DNA of 64,000 bases from Undibacterium pigrum. Lineage in GTDB: Bacteria; Pseudomonadota; Gammaproteobacteria; Burkholderiales; Burkholderiaceae_D. The DNA lies in contig NZ_QJKB01000009.1 in the NCBI RefSeq assembly GCF_003201815.1, positions 124,001-188,000 on the forward strand, written 5' to 3'. The first letter of the stretch is position 1. Every line of letters begins with the position of its first letter. The position numbers and the translations under genes were made by a program. This document shows positions 1 to 6,045 of the stretch, piece by piece. A model generated the notes under the pieces. It was not told the origin of the DNA. It saw only the letters and a program-made list of their open reading frames with translations, and made no database searches.

Positions 1-1360
1 GTTCATAAGGCTTGAGGAACCATGGATCGACTTTTTCTTTTGGTGGCTGATAGCTGCGTGCCGGACGTTCGCTTCTTTCACCACGGTCAGAACGGTCACG
101 GCCGCCACGATCACTTTGTTCACCACGCTCACGCGGTGCACGGTGTTCTGGCTGATGCACTGATGCCGCAACAAAACCGGCCAGATTCAGGCGCACGATT
201 TTTTGCTTGATCATTTTTTCGATGTCGATCAGCAGACGTTCATCCTGGTCTGTATGCAGGGAGATAGCATCACCCTTGGCACCGGCACGACCAGTACGAC
301 CTATGCGGTGGACATAGTCTTCGGCGTTATATGGCAAATCAAAATTGATGACGCAAGGCAGTTCAGCAATGTCGAGACCACGCGCAGCAACGTCCGTTGC
401 CACCAGCACTTCAACCTCACCTTGTTTGAAGGCTTCGAGGGCAGCCATGCGTTCTTGCTGTGACTTGTCACCATGGATGGCAGATGCTTTGACACCCTGC
501 TTGACCAGGTGCACTGCCAGGCGTGATGCACCTATCTTGGTGTTGGAGAACACGATGACTTGCTTCAGACCACGCTCACGGATGATGAAGGACACTGCGT
601 CGCGTTTTTCTTCCGTCGATACCTTGTACAAAATCTGCGTGACATTGTCAGCAGTCGCATTGCTGCGCGCTACTTCTATAGTCTGTGGGTTGGTCAGGAA
701 ACTGGCAGCGAGCTTTTTGATCTCTTGCGAGAAAGTCGCAGAGAACATCAGGTTCTGGCGTTTTTTAGGCAGCAGGTTGATGATGCGCTGCAAGTCAGGC
801 AGGAAACCCATGTCCAGCATGCGGTCTGCCTCATCCATGACCAGGATCTGGACCTGCGACAGGTTGACAGTTTTTTGCTGTACGTGATCAAGTAAACGGC
901 CAGGCGTGGCAATCACGATCTCTACGCCGTTGCGCAAGATTGCCGTCTGCGGTGCCATGTCCATGCCGCCAAATACGACCGTAGAACGCAAGGGCGTGTG
1001 ACGGGAATAAGCTTTGACGTTTTCTGCAACCTGGTCAGCCAGTTCACGTGTTGGCGTCAAAATCAAGGCGCGTACAGGATGGCGGGCTGGTGAAGCACTA
1101 TTGCTTGCATGAGCCAGCAATAACTGGATGATGGGCAGAGAAAAACCTGCAGTCTTGCCTGTGCCGGTCTGGGCTGCGCCCATGACATCACGGCCTTGCA
1201 AGACTACCGGGATAGCCTGTTCTTGAATGGGGGTTGGATGCACATAACCCTGATCTGTCAGGGCGCGCAAGATTTCCGGCGCCAGGCCGAAATCAGCAAA
1301 CTTCACTTGTGGCGCAGTTTGTTCAGTAGTAGGTATAGCTGGGGACTTGATATCAGTCAT
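1..1360 (-). CDS. rhlE: DEAD-box RNA helicase, RhlE type (C-terminus beyond window)
   Basis: ATP-dependent RNA helicase acting in RNA remodelling, ribosome assembly or decay in the cytoplasm. About 453 codons are inside the window and the gene continues past base 1. Visible motifs in order: Q motif (GYVHPTPIQ, about residues 38-46), Walker A AAQTGTGKT (62-70), DEAD (about 176-179), SAT (about 206) and HRIGRTGRAG (about 350-359). After the helicase core the chain becomes Arg/Gly/Asp/Ser-rich, the basic tail usual for RhlE. The start is the ATG at 1358-1360 (MTDIKSPA). It lies only 6 bases after the CCA end of the 3' tRNA fragment, and the only Shine-Dalgarno-like sequence, GGGAGG, lies inside the tRNA acceptor arm about 13 bases upstream. 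The gene was probably once co-transcribed with the tRNA and is now separated from that promoter by the inserted element. Family assignment is firm; the RhlE subgroup is likely. Confidence 0.95.
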   Translation of the reverse strand, partial: MTDIKSPAIPTTEQTAPQVKFADFGLAPEILRALTDQGYVHPTPIQEQAIPVVLQGRDVMGAAQTGTGKTAGFSLPIIQLLLAHASNSASPARHPVRALILTPTRELADQVAENVKAYSRHTPLRSTVVFGGMDMAPQTAILRNGVEIVIATPGRLLDHVQQKTVNLSQVQILVMDEADRMLDMGFLPDLQRIINLLPKKRQNLMFSATFSQEIKKLAASFLTNPQTIEVARSNATADNVTQILYKVSTEEKRDAVSFIIRERGLKQVIVFSNTKIGASRLAVHLVKQGVKASAIHGDKSQQERMAALEAFKQGEVEVLVATDVAARGLDIAELPCVINFDLPYNAEDYVHRIGRTGRAGAKGDAISLHTDQDERLLIDIEKMIKQKIVRLNLAGFVAASVHQPEHRAPRERGEQSDRGGRDRSDRGERSERPARSYQPPKEKVDPWFLKPYE

Positions 1361-1366
1361 GGTAAT

Positions 1367-1413
1367 TGGTGGGCCTCCCGTGAGTCGAACACGGTACCAA
1401 CGGATTATGAGTC
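1367..1413 (-). pseudogene. 3' fragment of host tRNA(CAT), displaced by the integrated element
   Basis: On the minus strand this reads GACTCATAATCCG, then the TTGGTA variable region, the T arm and the acceptor strand GAGGCCC followed by ACCA. It is everything of the tRNA from the anticodon loop to the CCA end. Bases 1367-1409 are identical to the 3' exon at 5346-5388. Upstream of GACTCATAA the sequence changes abruptly to A/T-rich DNA with no anticodon-stem or D-arm partner. Joined to the fragment at 5829-5868 through the shared GACTCATAA, it gives one intact intron-less tRNA. Confidence 0.9.
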
Positions 1414-2069
1414 ATTTTTTCAAACACGCTGAAACCCTTATGATTGCTTGCTCTTCTTGATAAGCCATTGATTTTAAAAGAATTAATATTTGCGCTTTCT
1501 ACTCACTCACACTCATTGGAACCCACTAAATCGCACTCTCTTGTAGCCTAGAGGTAGCCTAGGCTACATTTTGGGACTCAATTTGCAGCTTTTTGGGGCA
1601 TTTTTCTCGCCAAGGCTACGCTAGGCTACAAATTGCAATTTCTAGAAGTGGCTAAATTTATTTCAGGGAACACACAAGAACTAAACTTACCATGAAGAAT
1701 ATTGATGAATTTCCGCTGAGTTAAAGATAGTCGGCAATTAATCGCACATGATACCACCATATAACTTCAAGCTGAGCAATAGATAAGATTCCCCTGCAAT
1801 GAAGAGCTTACACTTTAGAGGAATTGAATTTATTTATCCTAATTCATTGAATTTAATGCGCAATTAGCAATAGCAAAACAAAAATAGATATTTTTCAACA
1901 AAGGTAATTTGCGGCTTTTCTATCCTCCTCAACCTGTCTAAATATTATTCCCCCTTTTCATCGATTGCAGCCTAAGACCATTGTCGATACAATAAGTTAA
2001 CGTTATCAAGAGCTCTTCAACATTTTTGCACTTGTTAAAAAATTTAATGCAACTTTACGATAAAGAATA
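1414..2069. other. Non-coding left end of the element
   Basis: 656 bases without a convincing gene. The region is A/T-rich and holds the GTAGCCTA/TAGGCTAC repeat cluster (1542-1629) and short palindromes such as GTTAAC near 1998. The last 40 bases before the restriction gene must hold its promoter. A weak candidate is TTGTTA followed by TACGAT just before the start codon. No integrase remnant was recognised. Confidence 0.6.
1542..1629. repeat. GTAGCCTA repeat cluster, left end (putative recombinase arm sites)
   Basis: Copies of GTAGCCTA or its complement TAGGCTAC lie at 1543-1550, 1554-1561, 1560-1567 and 1622-1629, with a near copy around 1612-1619. The same octamer occurs twice near the opposite end of the element (5750-5757 and 5761-5768). 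Short repeats flanking both core sites are the usual layout of tyrosine-recombinase arm-binding sites; binding itself is inferred. Confidence 0.6.
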
Positions 2070-3233
2070 ATGAGCGATACAAATAACGACAATCCTAGCT
2101 CCGTAAAGCCTAATCTATATGGAATATCAAAATCAAACCGGCATGGATTAGCTCTTTGGGGGAAAAACCAGTTCAACAGCACATTTCCCGCCTCACTTGC
2201 TTGCTGGATGATGGATCAAAATATTAATCCCGTTTATATCAATCTCAATGAAGACCTTTCAACTTGTGCGAGTGACGCGAGCCTAAGTTTTCATGACATA
2301 TTTAAAACTGAAGGAACAAAAGAAGATTTAGAGTTTCTTTTTGAATCTCCTTATGCCCCCTATTCTGAATATGCTTTAGACAAATTGGATCATATTGATT
2401 TGGTCATTAAGAAGTCTGGAAATTACGTAAGGCCACTTGAGGTCAAATTAACCGTTCTTCCAGACAATGCAACGGAAACAAAAAAGGACCAGTCAATGTG
2501 GGGCACCGAGCTAGTCATTCGCCCCGACTCCACTTCTTATGCATCACTAGGCATATATCACTCCTTAAAACACAAAGCTAAAGAAATCAAAGAGCTTCTA
2601 GAGCCAGTTGCTGAGGCAATAAACAATTGGGAAAACGAAGTTGAGATTGGTCAACATCGGGACCAAATCATTGGAATTTTGGACATATTCCAACAGCAAT
2701 ATTTTTCTTTTCAAGAGCCGTTCTTACTACAACCTATCTGGAAGACACAGGGTAAAAGTCCTGAGCTATCTGAAAATGCGTTTGACATATTTGTCTGGAG
2801 CGACATGGCTCTATGTCGCCTGATTATCAATCAGGAACGAAAAGAATCAAAGAGAAGATCTACGCAAAAAATACAGAAAAATGCAAAAATAATTCCCGTC
2901 TCCAGATACTTGAGAGCGAGCGCCAGATTGCTGAGATGCTTGTATGAGCTATTCTCAAAAGAAAAAACAAACATAGGTCGCATATTTCGTGGAATGCAAC
3001 TTGGAAACCAGACTGACAAAGAATGTTCGCTAAATGGATCGGTGACAAATAGCTACATGAAACATCCTCGTCTTTTGAATCCATGTTTAAAAAAAGAGGT
3101 TCTCAGGCACATAATTTTGGGTGGCGGTGAAAAAATTCTGAGTCCAGAAAGACGGTTTGACGCATCAATATTTTTTACTGCGAGACATCTATTTGAAATA
3201 GAACCAGCAGACGATGTCAATGAGGACAACTAG
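2070..3233 (+). CDS. HindVP-family type II restriction endonuclease
   Basis: Predicted 387-aa endonuclease cutting DNA not modified by the C5-methyltransferase encoded next to it. The N-terminal signature (WGKNQFNSTFP at 30-40, YINLNEDL at 56-63) and the block DKLDHIDLVIKK...PLEVKLTVLPD (104-132) resemble what I remember of the HindVP family. That block fits a PD-(D/E)XK active site with D110, E124 and K126. HindVP recognises GRCGYC, and two GRCGYC sequences lie in the methylase promoter just downstream. Base composition is clearly more A/T-rich than the surrounding chromosome, which indicates transfer. The gene ends 94 bases before the methylase start, and the methylase has its own promoter. 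Family call from memory of conserved blocks; specificity is inferred. Confidence 0.8.
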   Translation: MSDTNNDNPSSVKPNLYGISKSNRHGLALWGKNQFNSTFPASLACWMMDQNINPVYINLNEDLSTCASDASLSFHDIFKTEGTKEDLEFLFESPYAPYSEYALDKLDHIDLVIKKSGNYVRPLEVKLTVLPDNATETKKDQSMWGTELVIRPDSTSYASLGIYHSLKHKAKEIKELLEPVAEAINNWENEVEIGQHRDQIIGILDIFQQQYFSFQEPFLLQPIWKTQGKSPELSENAFDIFVWSDMALCRLIINQERKESKRRSTQKIQKNAKIIPVSRYLRASARLLRCLYELFSKEKTNIGRIFRGMQLGNQTDKECSLNGSVTNSYMKHPRLLNPCLKKEVLRHIILGGGEKILSPERRFDASIFFTARHLFEIEPADDVNEDN

Positions 3234-3269
3234 CTACAATTTATCTACTTAAAAACCTCAAAAAACGTC

Positions 3270-3314
3270 TTGACATTACTCGTCGACGTCAATATATTGA
3301 CGCCAACGAGTAAT
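3270..3314 (+). promoter_or_regulatory. Methylase promoter inside a 40-bp inverted repeat with two GRCGYC sites
   Basis: A near-consensus sigma-70 promoter, TTGACA at 3270-3275 and TATATT at 3293-3298 with a 17-bp spacer. It is overlapped by an inverted repeat at 3275-3314 in which 18 of 20 base pairs match (centre 3294/3295). GACGTC (3285-3290) and GACGCC (3299-3304) sit symmetrically in the arms, and both fit GRCGYC, the HindVP recognition sequence. The layout suggests that the methylase, or methylation of these sites, controls its own promoter, as described for some other C5-methylases. Confidence 0.75.
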
Positions 3315-3327
3315 ATTGAAAGTTATG

Positions 3328-4233
3328 ATGAATACGGTAGATCTGTTTTGTGGCGTTGGTGGCCTATCCCTAGGATTTCAAAAAGCTGGCTTTAAGATAA
3401 AAGCTTCCTATGACTCCTGGGACAAAGCCATTAATATTTACAGTTTAAATTTCAAGCACCCCGCCCACGTCCTAGATCTATCAAACGAGACTGCTGCATC
3501 AGACTTAATCAAAGAGTTTACACCTGACATAATTATTGGTGGACCACCTTGCCAAGATTTTTCGCATGCAGGGAAAAGAAGCGAGGGAGGCAGAGCTGAT
3601 TTAACTTCATCCTATGCGAAGATAATCTCAAAGATTTTGCCCGAATGGTTTGTAATGGAGAATGTAGATAGGGCACAAAATAGTGATGCCTATAAGAATG
3701 CTAGAAAGATTTTCAAAAAGGCAGGTTATGGCCTGTCTGAAAATGTGCTGAATGCAAGTCTGTGTGGCGTGCCGCAAAAAAGAAAACGCTTTTTTTGCGT
3801 CGGAAAACTCAATGCTCAAGATGGTTTTCTAGACGAGATACTCTTATCAGGATTAAGCAAAGCACCGATGACGTTGCGAGATTACTTTGGTGATGAGTTA
3901 GGACTTGAACATTATTATAGACACCCAAGGAATTACAGCCGTAGGGGTATATTTTCAATTGATGAACCTGCTCCAACTGTTAGGGGAGTCAACAGGCCCG
4001 TTCCACCAAATTATTTAAAACATGATGGAGATCCAGTTGAACCTATTGGAATTAGGCCATTAACAACCGTTGAAAGATCTAGAATACAAACCTTTCCAAA
4101 AAATTTCCAATGGACGGGGTCAAAAACAGATTTAGAACAAATGATTGGAAATGCAGTTCCTGTAGAGCTAGGCAAATATGTCGCAACTTCGATCAAAAAA
4201 TATTTGAAAAAAACAGAGAAAAAAGATGAATGA
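3328..4233 (+). CDS. DNA (cytosine-5) methyltransferase of the HindVP-like system
   Basis: Transfers methyl from S-adenosylmethionine to cytosine C5 in the recognition site, protecting it from the neighbouring nuclease. All main motifs are present: motif I DLFCGVGGLSLGF near the N-terminus, motif IV GGPPCQDFSHAGKR with catalytic Cys near residue 75, motif VI ENV near 111, motif VIII QKRKR, motif IX RSRIQTFP and motif X IGNAVP near the C-terminus. About 301 aa, usual for the family. Start choice: ATG at 3328, with GAAAG five bases upstream. ATG 3325 and TTG 3316 are in frame and possible. The gene overlaps the next one by 8 bases. The A/T-rich composition matches the restriction gene. Confidence 0.93.
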   Translation: MNTVDLFCGVGGLSLGFQKAGFKIKASYDSWDKAINIYSLNFKHPAHVLDLSNETAASDLIKEFTPDIIIGGPPCQDFSHAGKRSEGGRADLTSSYAKIISKILPEWFVMENVDRAQNSDAYKNARKIFKKAGYGLSENVLNASLCGVPQKRKRFFCVGKLNAQDGFLDEILLSGLSKAPMTLRDYFGDELGLEHYYRHPRNYSRRGIFSIDEPAPTVRGVNRPVPPNYLKHDGDPVEPIGIRPLTTVERSRIQTFPKNFQWTGSKTDLEQMIGNAVPVELGKYVATSIKKYLKKTEKKDE

Positions 4234-4468
4234 GAATTTCAAAAATTGGCTCATCAAGACAAAAAATTTTAGTGTACGGTCTGCGGGAGATGTTCTGTGC
4301 CGCTTGAACCGTGCGTCTTCGTTAACTGAACTAAACCCAAAATTGAAAACCGATCAGATTCTATTTAATTTATCCCAAGAGTCAGAATTTCAAGCCCTAT
4401 CAATGTCGGTTAGAAGTCAATTGAGACGATCTATCAAACTTTACCGTAACTTTCTAGAATTAAAGTAG
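4226..4468 (+). CDS. Small unknown protein coupled to the methylase
   Basis: 80 aa, predicted soluble and basic (MNENFKNWLIKTKNF... ending YRNFLELK), mostly helical by appearance. The start codon lies inside the methylase gene, with an 8-base overlap in another frame, so the two are probably translationally coupled. I recognise no domain. It is too short for a Vsr mismatch endonuclease and lacks its motifs. No helix-turn-helix of the controller-protein (C protein) type is evident. The arrangement points to a role tied to the R-M system, but that is only context. Confidence 0.6.
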   Translation: MNENFKNWLIKTKNFSVRSAGDVLCRLNRASSLTELNPKLKTDQILFNLSQESEFQALSMSVRSQLRRSIKLYRNFLELK

Positions 4469-4560
4469 TCGATATTTAACTGGACCACGTTATTTCAAAG
4501 CTAGTTTTTAGCCTCTTCCTGATACTTACGCAAGGATGCATTTTTGCGGAAAAGAGCACC

Positions 4561-5184
4561 CTAGCTTTCAACTTGACGATATCCCTCAATCAATTGGTCA
4601 AGTGTTATAACTCCCCTATCCACGGATAGAAGAAATGCAGACATCGTATCCCGTTTAAGATTAATTGTAGGATTAGTAGGCCTACCATTTGTCTTTTTAG
4701 GAATAGCCTCCAGATGTATGAGCAAAATATCCGTATCGTGATTTACATCTCTAAATGCGCGATGTATTTCCTCGACTCTGTCTTGAATATGATTTTGCTC
4801 AATCGAGTTGGCTAGTGATGTAAAAATCAAAATCTTATATTCAGATTTAACTAAAAGAAGTTTCGCAAAATCTTCCAGCACATTTGCATGCAATTGTTTT
4901 GGAGAGCCCGCGCCCACCCCTCCTAGCTCAGACTCCACCGCCAGAAGTAGCCGAAATTTGCTACCTGCAAATTTGATTAGATCACGTGGATTTCTCGTAG
5001 AGACTGTAACATCAACTAAAAACTCCTTTACATTATGACTTTTCCTTGGTGCTACGAAAAAGTCCTTCGAGAACTTCTCGATGAAAAAATCTTTTATGTT
5101 ATTTGTTATATCTACTGTTTTTACGTGATTTTCCGAAGTCAATTTCTCTTTGAATTCGTTGAATATTTCTACATAATCGATCAC
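4561..5184 (-). CDS. Unknown protein, possibly PD-(D/E)XK nuclease-like
   Basis: 207 aa, convergent to the methylase operon. The start is GTG at 5184, chosen because AGGGG lies about 8 bases upstream; no ATG nearby fits better. The central part reads EFLVDVTVSTRNPRD and then FRLLLAVESELGG followed by an alpha-helical stretch. A D...ExE arrangement on predicted beta strands resembles degenerate restriction-endonuclease folds, but I cannot identify a family. Its place between the methylase and the tRNA cassette, inside the element, suggests a defence or element-maintenance role. A/T-rich like the rest of the element. Confidence 0.6.
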   Translation of the reverse strand: MIDYVEIFNEFKEKLTSENHVKTVDITNNIKDFFIEKFSKDFFVAPRKSHNVKEFLVDVTVSTRNPRDLIKFAGSKFRLLLAVESELGGVGAGSPKQLHANVLEDFAKLLLVKSEYKILIFTSLANSIEQNHIQDRVEEIHRAFRDVNHDTDILLIHLEAIPKKTNGRPTNPTINLKRDTMSAFLLSVDRGVITLDQLIEGYRQVES

Positions 5185-5299
5185 CCATATCCCCTTTTAA
5201 AATTTAGGGCAACCTGGTGCCTGCCCGAAAAAAATTACTGCAAATACGTTTCAGCATGACATTCAAAACCTGCCCCTAATCGGAAATATAAGAGCTTTT

Positions 5300-5341
5300 C
5301 CAAAAGAAGAAAGCCGCAATATCTATAAGATATTGCGGCTT
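5300..5341 (-). terminator. Rho-independent terminator of the element tRNA gene
   Basis: Perfect 13-bp stem (5311-5323 with 5329-5341, arm AAGCCGCAATATC) and a 5-base loop, followed on the minus strand by a T-rich tract (CTTCTTTT). It begins 5 bases after the tRNA CCA end, making the tRNA a self-contained transcription unit. Confidence 0.85.
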
Positions 5342-5345
5342 ATTT

Positions 5346-5673
5346 TGGTGGGCCTCCCGTGAGTCGAACACGGTACCAACGGATTATGCTTACCAACTAC
5401 GGTTTTCACCGCCCCTTTCAGGTTTGTGGTCTGGACTGTCTCTTGTCTTTACGACCTGTCCGTACAGTCTCTACACGTTCTCTCTTAAAGAGAGCTTCGC
5501 TCGGGATTGCCACGATGATCGCTCACCAGAGGTTTCCCCGAATTTGAACAGTTCTACCTAAAGGCAGAGCTAACTTACCTAAAGGCAACCCAATCAATGA
5601 CTTCCATACTCATACGAGCTACAGGATATCACTTGCTAAGTCCGCTGCTCTAACCAACATGAGCTAGAGGCCC
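5346..5673 (-). tRNA. tRNA with CAT anticodon (tRNA-Ile2-like, possibly Met), split by a group I intron
   Basis: Exon 1 is 5639-5673 (35 nt, starting GGGCCTCTAGCTCATG and ending GCGGACT); exon 2 is 5346-5388 (43 nt, starting CATAATCCG and ending in an encoded CCA). Joined, they form a full cloverleaf: acceptor GGGCCTC/GAGGCCC, D arm GCTC/GAGC, anticodon stem GCGGA/TCCGT with loop CTCATAA, T stem CCGTG/CACGG. The TTGGT variable region and the loop resemble bacterial tRNA-Ile2, whose C34 becomes lysidine; elongator Met is the alternative. Both exons are identical to the two host tRNA halves outside the element. It has its own promoter and terminator, and tRNA-Ile2 is normally single-copy and essential, so this copy probably replaces the gene broken by insertion. 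Confidence 0.9.
5389..5638 (-). ncRNA. Group I self-splicing intron, 250 nt, between U33 and C34 of the tRNA
   Basis: Conserved group I core elements occur in order on the minus strand. P element: AAATTCGGGGAAACC. Q element: AATCCCGAGC, pairing with P to form P4. P6 hairpin: GAGC-GAA-GCTC. R element: AGACTGTACGGACAGG. S element: AAGAGACAGTCC, with GACTGT/ACAGTC forming P7. The 5' exon ends in U and the intron ends in G, as group I splicing requires. There is no open reading frame for a homing endonuclease. Bacterial group I introns in tRNA genes are known, including tRNA-Ile(CAU) of Azoarcus, but at a different position (after the CAU). I could not assign the internal guide sequence with a clear U-G wobble, so P1 is left open. 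Confidence 0.87.
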
Positions 5674-5691
5674 TAAAACTTACTCTTCGAC

Positions 5692-5700
5692 ATTATGCCA
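5692..5700 (-). promoter_or_regulatory. Extended -10 promoter of the element tRNA
   Basis: On the minus strand TGGCATAAT: hexamer CATAAT (5692-5697) preceded by the TG of an extended -10, about 19 bases upstream of the tRNA 5' end. No good -35 hexamer is seen. Confidence 0.5.
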
Positions 5701-5748
5701 CAAATACCTTGAATCCGCTGGTGCTGAGGATCAAAACAGGTTTTTTTT

Positions 5749-5769
5749 CGTAGCCTATGTGTAGCCTAG
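5749..5769. repeat. GTAGCCTA repeat pair, right end (putative recombinase arm sites)
   Basis: Two direct copies of GTAGCCTA at 5750-5757 and 5761-5768, spaced 11 bases apart. Two left-end copies (1543 and 1554) have the same 11-base spacing. They lie about 60 bases inside the right core repeat. Confidence 0.6.
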
Positions 5770-5828
5770 AGATTTTTCCTTTCAGCTAACTACTTGATTC
5801 TATTGGCTTTTTTTACTTGACCAGCGGG

Positions 5829-5868
5829 TTATGAGTCCGCTGCTCTAACCAACATGAGCTAGAGGCCC
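5829..5868 (-). pseudogene. 5' fragment of host tRNA(CAT), cut in the anticodon loop
   Basis: Reads from the acceptor strand GGGCCTC through the D arm and the anticodon stem 5' strand to GACTCATAA. It then continues as CCCGCTGGTCAAG (element DNA) instead of TCCGTTGGTACC, and no T arm or acceptor 3' strand follows. It keeps the host promoter side, so it may still be transcribed as a dead-end RNA. Confidence 0.9.
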
Positions 5869-6045
5869 AATTCTTTCTGCAAGCTCTGCCTGCTTTAATC
5901 TGAGGATAATCCAGGATTGGACAAATACTTCAGGTTTGCAGGAAAAGCCCGATGCTGCCACCTGCAAAATACTGTGCCAACAAAAAAAGCTCAGCACAAT
6001 ATCAATTGAATGGGCACCGAAAAAACCGACGCCCATTATATAACA

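Larger units (their letters stand above)
1405..5837. mobile_element. 4.4-kb integrative element inserted in the anticodon loop of a tRNA(CAT) gene
   Basis: The ends are the 9-bp direct repeat TTATGAGTC (plus strand) at 1405-1413 and 5829-5837. It contains all 7 bases of the anticodon loop (CTCATAA on the tRNA strand). Outside the repeats lie the two halves of one host tRNA. The rebuilt attP, read on the tRNA strand, is GACTCATAACCCGCTGGT against attB GACTCATAATCCGTTGGT, so 16 of 18 bases match; the two differing bases place the crossover inside GACTCATAA. GTAGCCTA repeats lie near both ends. The cargo is a HindVP-like R-M pair, two unknown genes and a full tRNA gene with a group I intron. There is no recombinase gene, so the element is either non-autonomous or has lost it. 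Tyrosine recombinases are known to use anticodon loops as crossover sites; the boundaries are read from the sequence and mobility is inferred. Confidence 0.85.

Noticed and set aside
4226..4468. Vsr endonuclease or controller protein
   Set aside because: Only 80 aa; neither Vsr active-site motifs nor a clear helix-turn-helix is present.
5346..5388. Simple 3'-end tRNA insertion with the direct repeat at 1367 and 5346 as the element ends
   Set aside because: That repeat exists, but it leaves the 5' half at 5829-5868 unexplained. The 1367-1413 piece also extends through GACT, which the intron-bearing copy lacks there. The pair GACTCATAA at 1405 and 5829 explains all fragments.
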